Made by a program: the position numbers and the translations under genes. The notes below the pieces were generated by a model. That model saw only the letters and a program-made list of their open reading frames with translations. It had not been told where the DNA came from and made no database searches. A stretch of 64,000 nucleotides of DNA from Bin87 sp965261195 (GTDB lineage Bacteria > Chloroflexota > Dehalococcoidia > Lucifugimonadales > UBA3495), in contig OZ253455.1 in assembly GCA_965261195.1 (NCBI GenBank), forward strand, positions 744,001-808,000. Reading direction: 5' to 3'. This document shows, one piece after another, positions 1 to 8,755 of the stretch. Within the stretch, counting starts at the first letter, position 1, and every line of letters starts with the position of its first letter.

Positions 1-2
1 AC

Positions 3-422
3 ATTTCCCCCCAAACCGCGCGCGTTGACCGGCTGTTTGGCCTGGGGTTGCCGTCGATCGGCATCGGCGATGGCGGCAACGAAATCGGGATGGGCAACCT
101 GGCCAGCGTGGTTCGAGACGCCGACCGTCTGCCCGACCACCCGGCGGTTACCCGCTGCGACCGGCTGATTGCGGCCAGCACATCCAACTGGGGCGGGTAC
201 GGTTTGGTGGCGGCCCTGTCCGTAGAGGTGGGGCGCAACTTGCTGCCCGACATCGAAACCGACGCGGCCTGCATCCGCTACCTGGTAGACGCCGGCGCGG
301 TTAGCGGCGTAAGCGGAGAACACGATTACCTGGTTGACGAGTTCACGCTGGAAGAAAATGCCGCTGTTTTAAGCGAACTGCATGACTATGTGGGCGGTAA
401 AATAGGCAGCCGCGGCGGGTAG
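3..422 (+). CDS. D-glutamate cyclase-like C-terminal domain protein (5' truncated)
   Basis: The reading frame is open from the window edge to a TAG at 420-422, so the N-terminus lies outside. The visible part carries the glycine-rich segment GIGDGGNEIGMGN followed by CDRLIAASTSNWGGYGL. These are hallmarks of the DUF4392/D-glutamate cyclase C-terminal domain, whose eukaryotic member converts D-glutamate to 5-oxo-D-proline. Bacterial relatives are mostly uncharacterised, so the substrate here is inferred. The next gene starts 4 bp downstream and is probably co-transcribed. Confidence 0.75.
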   Translation: MSPQTARVDRLFGLGLPSIGIGDGGNEIGMGNLASVVRDADRLPDHPAVTRCDRLIAASTSNWGGYGLVAALSVEVGRNLLPDIETDAACIRYLVDAGAVSGVSGEHDYLVDEFTLEENAAVLSELHDYVGGKIGSRGG

Positions 423-426
423 AGTC

Positions 427-1548
427 GTGGGCGATTGCAAATACTGCGGGCAGAAAGCCGGGCTGCTCCGGAGCAGTCACAAGGAGTGCGCTGCCACTTA
501 TCACACCGGCCGGCAGCGTATGGTGGGATTGGTGGCGGAGGCGGCTGGCAAGCCAGATTTCAGCGAAGCGGCATTGCTGCATGACTTGTCGAACATCGCC
601 GGCAGTTCTTTTGTTGATGACCATGGCATCCGGGCAGTTATCGCCGAAGGCTGGCATCGGGCTGTCCAAGAAGGGTTGGCGGACGGGATTCTGACGCAGG
701 AAGAAGAGGCCCGGCTGCGCGATTTCCGCGACCAATTTGCTCTGGAAGCAGAGAATGCGGCCGGCCAAGCCGCCGTTGCCCAACTCGAGCGTGCCGTCCA
801 CGACCGGCTGATGCTGGACGCCCGGCTGGCGGCGCTGGCTACAACGGACGGCGATAACCACTTGGACGAACTGGCGACTATGCTGGGAGAATCGGAACTG
901 TCGTCAACCGAACGGCGGTTGTTGCTGTCGCAGGCTTGGGCAGCGGCGGTAGAGGGTTCGCTGGAGGACGGTGTTCTTGCGCTGGACGAGGAAAATGCGC
1001 TAATTCGCTACCTGCAACATTTTGACCTTACTCACTCGGACGTTGACACGAACGGCGCTTACAACAATATGGTCAAGTCAGCAGTTATCAGAGAGGCGGC
1101 GGAGGGGATTATTCCAGACCGGCTGGGCGATATTCCTCAGGTGCCTTTCAACCTGATGAAATCCGAGCAGCTGGTGTGGGTGATTGACGGGGTAGACTAT
1201 TACGAAGTGGCTACTCGGCGCGAACGGCGCGGCACGTCTCACGGTGTCAGCATCCGCGTCGCCAAAGGACTGTACTACAGCCCACGAACTTTCCGCAGCC
1301 GCCCAATCGAGTGGGAGGAAACCGTCCACGCCGATACCGGGCTGCTGGGCGTAACCAGCAAGCACATTTACTTCCACGGTCCCCGCAAGCGGTTCCGCGT
1401 GCGCTACGACCGCATCGTGTCCTTTGAGCCTTACCGCGACGGCATCGGCATCATGCGCGACGCCCAAACCGCAAAACCGCAGACTTTTCAGACCGGCGAC
1501 GGCTGGTTCATTTACAATCTGGTGACCAACCTGGCGCAACAGTCGTAG
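427..1548 (+). CDS. Zinc-ribbon protein of unknown function with C-terminal PH-like domain
   Basis: A 373-residue protein starting at a GTG 4 bp after the upstream stop. Residues 4-21 hold a C-x2-C...H-x-x-C cluster (CKYCGQ...SHKEC), a likely small zinc site. The middle (about 30-215) is acidic and helical, with two similar segments (LADGILTQEEEARL and LEDGVLALDEENAL) that look like an internal repeat; they faintly recall TerB or EF-hand-like helical pairs. The C-terminal 120 residues (YYSPRTFRSRPIEWEE through WFIYNLVTNLA) resemble bacterial PH-like domains. No signal peptide or membrane segment is visible. Function is unknown. Confidence 0.8.
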   Translation: MGDCKYCGQKAGLLRSSHKECAATYHTGRQRMVGLVAEAAGKPDFSEAALLHDLSNIAGSSFVDDHGIRAVIAEGWHRAVQEGLADGILTQEEEARLRDFRDQFALEAENAAGQAAVAQLERAVHDRLMLDARLAALATTDGDNHLDELATMLGESELSSTERRLLLSQAWAAAVEGSLEDGVLALDEENALIRYLQHFDLTHSDVDTNGAYNNMVKSAVIREAAEGIIPDRLGDIPQVPFNLMKSEQLVWVIDGVDYYEVATRRERRGTSHGVSIRVAKGLYYSPRTFRSRPIEWEETVHADTGLLGVTSKHIYFHGPRKRFRVRYDRIVSFEPYRDGIGIMRDAQTAKPQTFQTGDGWFIYNLVTNLAQQS

Positions 1549-1559
1549 GGATTGCTGCG

Positions 1560-3560
1560 CTACCGGACTGCCAACATCTTCTCTTCGACCATCAGCAGTT
1601 TTTTGAGTTCCAGCATTTCGTCGCGCAGGTGAGCCGCCTTTTCGAATTCCAGTGAACGGGATGCCTCCTTCATCTGAAACTCCAGGTCCTTGACCACCCG
1701 ATACATATCATCCCGGGACAGCTCTTCCCGGGCAACCTGATACGCCGCCTTGTTTTCGGCGACGCCGCGCAGATTGTCGGTCAGGTCTTTTACGGCCTTG
1801 TGAATGGATTGGGGCTCAATCCCGTGCCGTTGGTTGTGCGCGTGTTGAATGGCGCGCCGACGGTAGGTCTCGTCAATGGCGCGTTGCATGGAATCCGTAA
1901 TGCGGTCAGCGTACATTATGACGTGGCCGGAGGAATGACGGGCGGCGCGTCCGGTGGTCTGGACCAGCGCCGTGGTGGAACGCAAGTACCCCTCTTTGTC
2001 AGCGTCGAGTATCGCAACCAGGCTGACTTCCGGCAGGTCGAGGCCTTCCCGCAGCAGGTTGATGCCCACCACCACGTCATAGATTCCCAGGCGCAAGTCT
2101 CGCAGGATTTCGATGCGGTTCAGGGTTTCTATGTCGGAGTGCAAATAGTGATTGCGAATCCCCGCTTCCGACAGGTAGTCGGCGAGTTCTTCGGCCATGC
2201 GCTTGGTTAGCGTCGTTACCAGCACACGCTCCTGCGCGTCAATCCGCAGCCGGATTTCGTGCAGCAGGTTGTCGATTTGACCCGTGGTTGGCTTCACTTC
2301 AATCGTCGGGTCCAGCAATCCCGTGGGCCGGATCACCTGCTCAACTACGGCGCTGCATTTTTCCAGTTCCAGCGGGCCCGGTGTTGCGGACACGTAAACA
2401 ATCTGGTTGATGTGGTCTTCAAATTCCTTGAAATGCAAGGGGCGATTGTCCAGGGCGGACGGCAGCCGGAACCCGAATTCCACCAGGGTGTTTTTGCGCG
2501 AGATGTCGCCGTTATACATCCCCCGTACTTGCGGCAGCGTCATGTGCGACTCGTCCACGAACATCAGGTAGTCATCCGGGAAGTAATCCAGCAATGTCCA
2601 GGGCGCACTGCCCGCTTCGCGACGGGAAAGGTGGCGCGCATAGTTTTCGACGCCGGCGCAGAACCCGGTTTCGTCCAGCATTTCCATATCGTAGCGGGTG
2701 CGTTGTTCCAGGCGCTGGGCTTCGAGCAGCCGGCCCTGTTCCCGGAACCATCCGACCCGTTCGTGCATCTCCGCCTCAATGTCGATCAGCGCGGCGTCCA
2801 GCTTTTCGCGGCTGGTTACGAAGTGCTTGGCCGGGTAAATGGCAAAATCCTGGCGCTCGGTGAGCACCTCGCCGGTTAGGGTGTCCAGCGTGAGGATGCG
2901 CTCCACTTCGTCCCCAAAGAACTGGATGCGCACTGCAAACTCCTCGTAAGCCGGTACGATTTCCAGTGTATCGCCGCGCACGGTGAACCGGCCGCGCGCC
3001 AGGTCGGTATCGTTGCGCTCGTACTGCATATCAATTAACTGGCGCAGCAGCGCGCGACGGTTGTACTCCTGACCTACTTCGACCTGGGCGACCATCTCGA
3101 AGTAGTCGGACGGGTCTCCCAAACCGTAGATGCACGACACCGAGGCTACGATGAGGGTGTCCCGCCGGGTCAGCAACGACGTAGTGGACGCCAGGCGCAG
3201 CTTGTCCAGCTCCTCGTTAACGCTGCTGTCCTTTTCGATGTAGGTATCGGTGCGAGCGATGTAGGCTTCAGGTTGGTAGTAATCGTAGTAGGAAACGAAG
3301 TATTCAACGGCATTGTGGGGGAAGAATTCCTTGAATTCGGTGGCCAACTGTGCCGCCAGTGTCTTGTTGTGGGCAATCACAATCGTGGGCCGTTGTACCT
3401 GCTGCACAATGTTGGCCATGGTGAACGTCTTGCCGCTGCCGGTTACGCCGAGCAGGGTTTGATAACCCAGGCCCTCACTGATGCCGGCCGCAAGTTTCTC
3501 CACCGCCTGCGGTTGGTCTCCCATCAATCCGAAATCGGCTACCAGCTGAAAATCAGCCAT
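1560..3560 (-). CDS. uvrB: UvrABC system protein B (excision repair helicase)
   Basis: A 666-residue protein of normal UvrB length. It verifies damage and loads UvrC in nucleotide excision repair. Visible are the Walker A motif GVTGSGKT (residues 38-45), the beta-hairpin signature YYDYYQPEAY (about 91-100), helicase motifs in the second RecA-like domain (TTGRAARH), and a C-terminal UVR motif (LEFEKAAHLRDEM) that contacts UvrC. The ATG is preceded by GGAG at suitable spacing. It is the last gene of a minus-strand run after ruvA, so the block groups repair functions. Confidence 0.97.
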   Translation of the reverse strand: MADFQLVADFGLMGDQPQAVEKLAAGISEGLGYQTLLGVTGSGKTFTMANIVQQVQRPTIVIAHNKTLAAQLATEFKEFFPHNAVEYFVSYYDYYQPEAYIARTDTYIEKDSSVNEELDKLRLASTTSLLTRRDTLIVASVSCIYGLGDPSDYFEMVAQVEVGQEYNRRALLRQLIDMQYERNDTDLARGRFTVRGDTLEIVPAYEEFAVRIQFFGDEVERILTLDTLTGEVLTERQDFAIYPAKHFVTSREKLDAALIDIEAEMHERVGWFREQGRLLEAQRLEQRTRYDMEMLDETGFCAGVENYARHLSRREAGSAPWTLLDYFPDDYLMFVDESHMTLPQVRGMYNGDISRKNTLVEFGFRLPSALDNRPLHFKEFEDHINQIVYVSATPGPLELEKCSAVVEQVIRPTGLLDPTIEVKPTTGQIDNLLHEIRLRIDAQERVLVTTLTKRMAEELADYLSEAGIRNHYLHSDIETLNRIEILRDLRLGIYDVVVGINLLREGLDLPEVSLVAILDADKEGYLRSTTALVQTTGRAARHSSGHVIMYADRITDSMQRAIDETYRRRAIQHAHNQRHGIEPQSIHKAVKDLTDNLRGVAENKAAYQVAREELSRDDMYRVVKDLEFQMKEASRSLEFEKAAHLRDEMLELKKLLMVEEKMLAVR

Positions 3561-3567
3561 TTCCTCA

Positions 3568-3593
3568 GCTCCGGGTACAGTGGCTCCGGGTAC
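3568..3593. repeat. 15-bp tandem duplication upstream of uvrB
   Basis: GCTCCGGGTAC occurs at 3568-3578 and again at 3583-3593, giving about 1.7 copies of a 15-bp unit. It sits immediately upstream of the uvrB ribosome binding site, in the ruvA-uvrB gap. It resembles the other short tandem duplications at gene boundaries in this window. Confidence 0.6.
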
Positions 3594-3691
3594 CTGAACG
3601 CCAGCCAGGTTAGCGCCGGATACGTTCCAAGCGGGTTCGATTATACCGGAATGCCGGTCGGTTCATGCTGTGTCGCTGACGCTGCGGAGTT

Positions 3692-4276
3692 TCAACCGCC
3701 GCCAATCCGCATCAACGCCCGTCGTATCTTGTCTTCGGTGGAGGCGTCGGACGGGAGGTCCAGCGCCGCCACTGATTGGCGGGCATCTGCCAGGGACATT
3801 CCCAAGGCCGTCAGGGCTTCCACAACATCTACGTCGCCGTCTACGCTGCTGCTGACGCCCTCGCCAGCATCTGCTGCGGGCAACTTCCCGCGCAGTTCCA
3901 GCACGATGCGCTGGGCAATGCGCCGACCCACGCCCTGCGCCCGGCTCAATGCGGCCACATCTTCGGCGGCGATGGCCTGGCGGAAACCATCTTCCCCCAG
4001 TTCCGACAGCACGGACATTGCCGAACGCGGCCCAATCCCGGACACGCTGGTCAACGCCGCGAACAATTCCACCGCCCCGGCATCCGAGAATCCGTACAAA
4101 ACTGGTTGCTCGTTCTGGATACGCAACACCGTGCTGAGCCGCACCGGCGTTCCTATTGAGCCCAACGCGTCGATGGCTGATGCCGGAACAAACACCTGCA
4201 ACGTGATTCCGCCGACCTGCACGTTGACCCAATCGGGTCCAACGGCTTCCAGCGCGCCACGCACGCCGACCAACAC
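3692..4276 (-). CDS. ruvA: Holliday junction branch migration protein RuvA
   Basis: A 194-residue RuvA of usual length that binds four-way junctions and recruits the RuvB motor. An N-terminal OB-fold domain (1-62) is followed by tandem helix-hairpin-helix motifs (TSVSGIGPRSA and SRAQGVGRRIAQRIV). An acidic linker (about 140-150) leads to the C-terminal domain III that contacts RuvB (VEALTALGMSLADA). It starts at GTG 3 bp after the ruvC stop, so the two are probably translationally coupled. No ruvB lies in the window. Confidence 0.95.
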   Translation of the reverse strand: MLVGVRGALEAVGPDWVNVQVGGITLQVFVPASAIDALGSIGTPVRLSTVLRIQNEQPVLYGFSDAGAVELFAALTSVSGIGPRSAMSVLSELGEDGFRQAIAAEDVAALSRAQGVGRRIAQRIVLELRGKLPAADAGEGVSSSVDGDVDVVEALTALGMSLADARQSVAALDLPSDASTEDKIRRALMRIGGG

Positions 4277-4279
4277 CGG

Positions 4280-4801
4280 TTAGCGCTCCTCGCCCGGCCT
4301 GATCTCCCGCAACGCCAAATCGCCGGGACCGGTTTCAAACAAGTGGCACAATCCCACGGCGAGGGCGTCGGCGGCATCGGATTCCGGTATCGTGGTCAAG
4401 CCCAGAGTGGAAGCCGTCATCCGCTGCACCTGCTCTTTGGTGGCGGCGCCGTAATCGGTTACGGCGCGTTTCACGGTGGCCGGCGCGTACCGGTGTACCG
4501 GGATTCCCTGGCTGGCCGCGCCAATCAAGACGACTGCCTGCGCCTGTCCGATGGCGAGCGCCGATTTTATGAACGCACGCTCGCCTTTGCCGACGAATGG
4601 GTCTTCGACCGCAACAGCGTCGGGCTGGAAGATGTGGATCATGTTCAGGATGTGGCTATGGAGTTGGTACAACCGGTTCTCGATGGGCATAGACGCTGGT
4701 AGAGCTACTACGCCGTAATCATCGGCTTCCGGAGTCGGGGCACTATCGAGAACAGCGTAACCCATACGCAGAGTCCCTGGATCGATGGCCAATACACGCA
4801 T
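4280..4801 (-). CDS. ruvC: Crossover junction endodeoxyribonuclease RuvC
   Basis: The Holliday junction resolvase. Using the ATG at 4801, the protein has 173 residues and begins MRVLAIDPG. The four acidic catalytic residues fall where expected: D7, E66 (AVEDPF), D142 and D145 (ESDAADAL). A GTG at 4816 would add five residues (MPVNS) with no better ribosome site; family alignment favours the ATG. It lies between the YebC gene and ruvA, the classic yebC-ruvC-ruvA order. Confidence 0.95.
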   Translation of the reverse strand: MRVLAIDPGTLRMGYAVLDSAPTPEADDYGVVALPASMPIENRLYQLHSHILNMIHIFQPDAVAVEDPFVGKGERAFIKSALAIGQAQAVVLIGAASQGIPVHRYAPATVKRAVTDYGAATKEQVQRMTASTLGLTTIPESDAADALAVGLCHLFETGPGDLALREIRPGEER

Positions 4802-4831
4802 TGAATTAACGGGCACGAAATACGCCGGGCT

Positions 4832-5596
4832 TTACGCCGACGCTCCGTATCGCTCCAAAACTTCGGCGGGGAAATCGGCGTTGGTATAGGCTTTTTGAAC
4901 GTCAGCCAGTTCTTCCAGTCCGTCCAGCAATCGCAGGGTTTGCTCCGCCGCCTTGGCGTCCAGTGGAATGATCGTTTTCGGGACCATGGACAGGTCGGCT
5001 GATGACGGTTCCGCTCCTTCTTTCTCCAGAGCCATTTTCACCGATAGCAGATGTTCCGGGGAAGTGAACACCTCGAGAATGCCGTCCTCAAATTTCACAT
5101 CGTCGGCTTCCGCATCAATGGCGGTCAGGCTCAATTCCTCGGCAACCAACGGGTCATCTATCTCCAGCGTGATGACGCCGCGCGACTCGAAGTTCCAGGC
5201 CACGCAGCCGGAGTCCCCCAGGTTGCCGCCGGTTTTGTTGAACAATGACCTGACTTCGGACGCAGTGCGGTTCCGGTTGGTGGTGAGGGCTTTCACCAGG
5301 ATGGCTCCACCGTCGGGGCCGTACCCTTCGTAGGTAACCTCGTCGAAGTCTTCCAGCCCCTCGCCCCCTTCACCACTGGCGCGGCGAACGGCCCGATTGA
5401 TGTTGTCCAGCGGCATATTGGCGGACTTGGCCTGATCGATGGCGATACGCAGCCGGAAGTTCATCTCCGCATCACCGCCGCCTTCTTTAACGGCCAGCGA
5501 GATGTTGCGGGCGAGCTTGGTAAAGAGGGCGCCGCGCTTGGTGTCATTCGCACCTTTTTGCCGTTTAATGGTAGACCACTTGGAATGGCCGGACAT
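4832..5596 (-). CDS. YebC/PmpR-TACO1 family protein
   Basis: A 254-residue protein beginning MSGHSKWSTIKRQKGAND, the diagnostic N-terminus of the YebC family. Members are described as transcriptional regulators in some species and as ribosome-associated factors that relieve stalling (TACO1-like) in others; this sequence does not decide between them. A strong AAGGAGGT ribosome site precedes the ATG. It is first in the yebC-ruvC-ruvA-uvrB series, and its promoter must lie in the 148-bp gap shared with the divergent MATE gene. Confidence 0.95.
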   Translation of the reverse strand: MSGHSKWSTIKRQKGANDTKRGALFTKLARNISLAVKEGGGDAEMNFRLRIAIDQAKSANMPLDNINRAVRRASGEGGEGLEDFDEVTYEGYGPDGGAILVKALTTNRNRTASEVRSLFNKTGGNLGDSGCVAWNFESRGVITLEIDDPLVAEELSLTAIDAEADDVKFEDGILEVFTSPEHLLSVKMALEKEGAEPSSADLSMVPKTIIPLDAKAAEQTLRLLDGLEELADVQKAYTNADFPAEVLERYGASA

Positions 5597-5744
5597 ATCA
5601 CCACCTCCTTGTTGCCGTTAGCGCACGGCCATGTCACCAGACTCCGCGCTAAGTTGGACGCATTCGTGCATCCGAATCACGATAATCACGTTTCCTGATT
5701 GTAGCACTCGCCGCCGAACCGGGTCAAAATAGCCCGCTACCAGT

Positions 5745-7175
5745 ATGTCGGAAGTTCAACCATCTACGCCGCAGGCAACGCGACAGGCTGACGCAATGGG
5801 CACCGCTCCCATGTGGCGTCTGCTTGCCACGATGTCGGCGCCGCCAACGCTGGCCATCGTGGTGATGGCGATGTACAGCATTGTTGACCGCGCCTTCGTC
5901 GGCAACGCGGTCGGTGTGGACGCACTGAGCGGTCTGTTAGCCGCGTTTCCGGCGCAATTGCTGGCGGTGGGTCTGGGGCTGCTGACGGGCCTGGGTGGAA
6001 TGTCCGTAATTTCCCGCGCGTTGGGAGCCCGGAACGTCGCCCGCGCTTCGCGGGTGATCGGGTCTGCGCTGGCAATCATCGTGCCGTTGTATCTGGTGGT
6101 GGCCGTGGTTGGGCTTACCCAACTCCAGTCGTTGGTCAACCTGACGGGCGCCTCCACTGAAACCGCTATTTACACACGCCAGTATCTGGTCATCATCTTG
6201 CCGGGATCCCTGCTGGTGATAGTGTCCATGACCGGCAACAACTTCCTGATGGCGGAGGGGCGCCCGGCTATTGCAATGCTGCTGATGGCAGGAGGCGCCG
6301 TCATCAATATCGCGCTGGATGCGCTGTTTGTGCTGGTCCTGGGTTGGGGTGTCTCCGGGGCGGCGGCGGCCACGGTTGTTTCCCAGGGCGCAGCCGTCGG
6401 TTACATGGTGTGGTTCTATCTGTCGGGACGCAGCGCCCTCAGCATCAACCGGGACGCGCTGTGCCCCAGCGTCGGGCTGATCTGGCAGATCATTACGTTG
6501 GGGGCGCCAGTCTGCATCATCGAGGTTGCCCGCAGTTTCATCGTCGTGGTCATCAACAACATTCTCAGCGGCTATGCGAACGGCGACGGATACATCGCAC
6601 TGTTCGGCGTCATCAACTCCGTTCTGGAGCTGGCGCTGGCGCCGTTTATCGGTGTTGCACTGGCCTACTTGCCGCTGGCCGCCTACAACTACGGAGCCAG
6701 ACGATACGACCGGGTACGCCAGGCCATCTGGCAAAGCTGCGTTGGAGCCGTCATCGCTGGCGCGATCCTGATTGGCGTGATTGCGGTAATGTCAGCCTAC
6801 GTCATCAGAATCTTCGCCGATCCGGGAGCCCTGCCTGCTGAGGCATCATCCGCTTTGCGAGTAGTGCTGATCGCGCTGCCCATCGTTGGCGTCGAATTCG
6901 TGAGCTCGATCACATTTCAGGCGTTGGGCAAAGCCTGGCAATCGGTGGCGCTGACCATTACGCAGCGGGTAATCTTCCTTCTGGCGCTCTTGAGCGTGAT
7001 GTCCGCGATGCTGGGCGTTTGGGGGGTGTGGTGGTCTTTCCCGGCAACCGACATTGCCGCCACGTTGCTGGGATGCGGGGCGCTGGCAATTGTGTGGAGA
7101 CGCGCGGAACGGTGGGGCGAAGCAGACTTCGTCCGGGCGAGCGCTGACTTTGACATCGCCGGCGGTCAGCAGTAG
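5745..7175 (+). CDS. MATE family efflux transporter
   Basis: A 476-residue integral membrane protein with about 12 hydrophobic segments. It shows MATE features: an N-terminal PMWRLLATMSAPPTLAIVV segment, then YSIVDRAFVGNAVG, and internal two-fold symmetry. Members export cationic drugs or metabolites using Na+ or H+ gradients; the substrate cannot be read from sequence. The ATG has no clear Shine-Dalgarno sequence. It stands alone on the plus strand, divergent from the YebC gene, with a VOC gene 62 bp downstream. Confidence 0.9.
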   Translation: MSEVQPSTPQATRQADAMGTAPMWRLLATMSAPPTLAIVVMAMYSIVDRAFVGNAVGVDALSGLLAAFPAQLLAVGLGLLTGLGGMSVISRALGARNVARASRVIGSALAIIVPLYLVVAVVGLTQLQSLVNLTGASTETAIYTRQYLVIILPGSLLVIVSMTGNNFLMAEGRPAIAMLLMAGGAVINIALDALFVLVLGWGVSGAAAATVVSQGAAVGYMVWFYLSGRSALSINRDALCPSVGLIWQIITLGAPVCIIEVARSFIVVVINNILSGYANGDGYIALFGVINSVLELALAPFIGVALAYLPLAAYNYGARRYDRVRQAIWQSCVGAVIAGAILIGVIAVMSAYVIRIFADPGALPAEASSALRVVLIALPIVGVEFVSSITFQALGKAWQSVALTITQRVIFLLALLSVMSAMLGVWGVWWSFPATDIAATLLGCGALAIVWRRAERWGEADFVRASADFDIAGGQQ

Positions 7176-7207
7176 CATTACGCCCATCTGCTGATACTCA
7201 CATTTTG

Positions 7208-7223
7208 ACCGGATTACCGGATT
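7208..7223. repeat. 8-bp tandem duplication before first VOC gene
   Basis: ACCGGATT is present twice in direct succession (7208-7215 and 7216-7223), just upstream of the AGGAGG ribosome site of the following VOC gene. It is short enough to be chance, but it matches the pattern of duplications at other gene boundaries here. Confidence 0.45.
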
Positions 7224-7237
7224 ACAGGAGGCCAACC

Positions 7238-7696
7238 ATGGCAATGAATTCATCCGGAGTGTCCCATATCGCCGTCTGCGTGCGCGACCTGGACAAGGCG
7301 CTGGCGTTCTATCGCGACATACTGGGCATGACCGTAACCGTAGACCGGGTGCAGGACACCTCCACCGGGGGCCTGCCCCACGTGTACGCTCACAACCGTT
7401 CGACGCGACGACAAGCCGTGCTGTCTTACGGCGACGGGGCGGTTCCGACTCTGGTGATGACCAGCCACCCCGGAGACGACGCTGACGGTGCGCCAATCAA
7501 ACTGGACCAGGTGGGAATCAGCCACATCTCGTTCTCGGTGCCGGACGTCAAGGCGCTGGCGGATGAACTCATCAGCAAGGGAGTTGAACTGGCCGGGCCG
7601 ATGGATGGATTCGTCAACCCCAACGGGGAAGTGTCGAGCATCTTTGTTTACGATCCGGACGGCATCCTCGTGCAGTTCGATAGCGGCGGCGGCTGA
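7238..7696 (+). CDS. VOC family (glyoxalase/dioxygenase fold) protein, paralog 1
   Basis: A 152-residue protein. The ATG at 7238 is chosen because AGGAGG sits 6 bp upstream; the longer frame from 7205 lacks a ribosome site. It has the vicinal oxygen chelate pattern: SHIAVCVRDLDKALAFYRDILGM at the start, a second half beginning ISHISFSVPD, and DPDGILVQFD at the end. Candidate metal histidines are present in both halves. The usual C-terminal glutamate ligand (typically PDGN.IEL) is replaced by glutamine. The gene at 8296 is a close paralog. The reaction is unknown. Confidence 0.88.
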   Translation: MAMNSSGVSHIAVCVRDLDKALAFYRDILGMTVTVDRVQDTSTGGLPHVYAHNRSTRRQAVLSYGDGAVPTLVMTSHPGDDADGAPIKLDQVGISHISFSVPDVKALADELISKGVELAGPMDGFVNPNGEVSSIFVYDPDGILVQFDSGGG

Positions 7697-7720
7697 TTCG
7701 CAATTCGCCTGAATGGTACG

Positions 7721-8251
7721 ATGAGACAATCCGATTATGGCAACGACCGCGAAACAATCTGGGGAATAAACCGGAAAGATCGGCGATGGTTCCAGCTACT
7801 CACGCTAATCGGGGGGATGTCCGGCTCAATCACGCTGACAGTATTGGAACTTGCATACCAATCCGGCAACGCGACGGCAAACGAGGTAGCGCGCAATATA
7901 CTATTGGGTATCGGCGCAAGTTTCGTAGCGTCGGGATTCATCGCTTGGGGCCTGTTGCAGATCAAGGAGCTAACCATGGCAATTGCAGACTGGATTAGAG
8001 AGTACACCGAAAAGAAACGAGAACAATGGCGTCAGGAAGGGATCGAGAAAGGGCGTCAGGAAGGGCGTCAGGAAGGGCGTCAAGAGGGGCGTCAGGAGGG
8101 GCGTCAGGAAGGGCGTCAAGAGGGGCGTCAGGAAGGGCGTCAAGAGGGGCATCAGCAGGGGCGCCAAGAGGGTTATGCCGAAGGCTATGAGGATGCTCGC
8201 AAAGGGAAACCTCAGCAACCACCGGATGCCGAGCCTGACCATCTTTCGTGA
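7721..8251 (+). CDS. Membrane protein with GRQE tetrapeptide-repeat tail
   Basis: A 176-residue protein with no recognisable family. Residues 22-45 and 55-80 are hydrophobic and look like two membrane helices (LLTLIGGMSGSITLTVLELA, NILLGIGASFVASGFIAWGLL). A charged stretch (EKKREQWRQEGIEKG) leads to eight perfect GRQE repeats, then GHQQ, GRQE and GYAE. The tail is highly charged and probably extended-helical. Similar RQEG tails occur in unrelated bacterial proteins, so the repeat itself implies no function. It sits between two VOC paralogs. Function unknown. Confidence 0.7.
   Translation: MRQSDYGNDRETIWGINRKDRRWFQLLTLIGGMSGSITLTVLELAYQSGNATANEVARNILLGIGASFVASGFIAWGLLQIKELTMAIADWIREYTEKKREQWRQEGIEKGRQEGRQEGRQEGRQEGRQEGRQEGRQEGRQEGHQQGRQEGYAEGYEDARKGKPQQPPDAEPDHLS
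8051..8182. repeat. 12-bp coding minisatellite (GRQE codons)
   Basis: Eleven consecutive 12-bp units based on GGGCGTCAGGAA, with drift to GGGCGTCAAGAG. The first eight encode exactly GRQE; the last three have diverged (GHQQ, GRQE, GYAE). Synonymous variation among units alternates in blocks, which suggests amplification of a two-unit segment. The array leaves extra frames open on both strands. Confidence 0.95.
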
Positions 8252-8295
8252 ACTCTGCCACTCGCAAGCGTTTTCACTAACAAAGGAGTCGTACA

Positions 8296-8751
8296 ATGCC
8301 AATGAACGCAACCAGCGTCTCCCACATCGCCATCTGTGTGGCCGACCTTGACGTTTCGCTGAAGTTCTACTGCGACGTCCTCGGAATGTCGGTGGTCAGC
8401 GACCTCATCCAGGACACTACCACGGGCGGCCTTCCTCACGTGTACGCACACAATCGCAACACGCGCCGCCAGGTGCGGCTGACCTACGCCAATGGAGCCA
8501 AACCGACGTTGACCATGACCTGCCACCCCGGTGAATCCGCCGATGGCACGCCCATCAAACTCGACCAGGTGGGCATCAGCCACATTTCCTTCAGTGTTCC
8601 CGACCCCAAGGCGCTGGCCGAAAACCTGGCTGATCAAGGCGTGCCGCTGGCAGCGCCGATGGACGTATGGACCAACGCCGACGGCAAAGTAAGCAGTTTT
8701 TATGTCTACGACCCGGACGGCATCCTCGTACAGTTTGACGCCGGAGGCTGA
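8296..8751 (+). CDS. VOC family (glyoxalase/dioxygenase fold) protein, paralog 2
   Basis: A 151-residue protein with an AAAGGAG ribosome site. By eye well over half its residues match the VOC protein at 7238, including GGLPHVYAHNR, KLDQVGISHISFSVPD and YDPDGILVQFD, so the two arose by duplication. As in that paralog, the terminal metal-binding glutamate of the VOC fold is a glutamine. Its TGA overlaps the ribosome site of the next gene, which starts 5 bp later, so they are co-translated. Substrate unknown. Confidence 0.88.
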   Translation: MPMNATSVSHIAICVADLDVSLKFYCDVLGMSVVSDLIQDTTTGGLPHVYAHNRNTRRQVRLTYANGAKPTLTMTCHPGESADGTPIKLDQVGISHISFSVPDPKALAENLADQGVPLAAPMDVWTNADGKVSSFYVYDPDGILVQFDAGG

Positions 8752-8755
8752 CGTT

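Noticed and set aside
3620..3665. tRNA-like GGGTTCGATT sequence
   Set aside because: The flanking bases do not pair as a T arm and no acceptor or anticodon stem is found.
7983..8351. Additional frames open through the GRQE repeat on both strands
   Set aside because: A 12-bp repeat keeps several frames open; only the 7721 frame has a membrane head upstream and continuous protein character.
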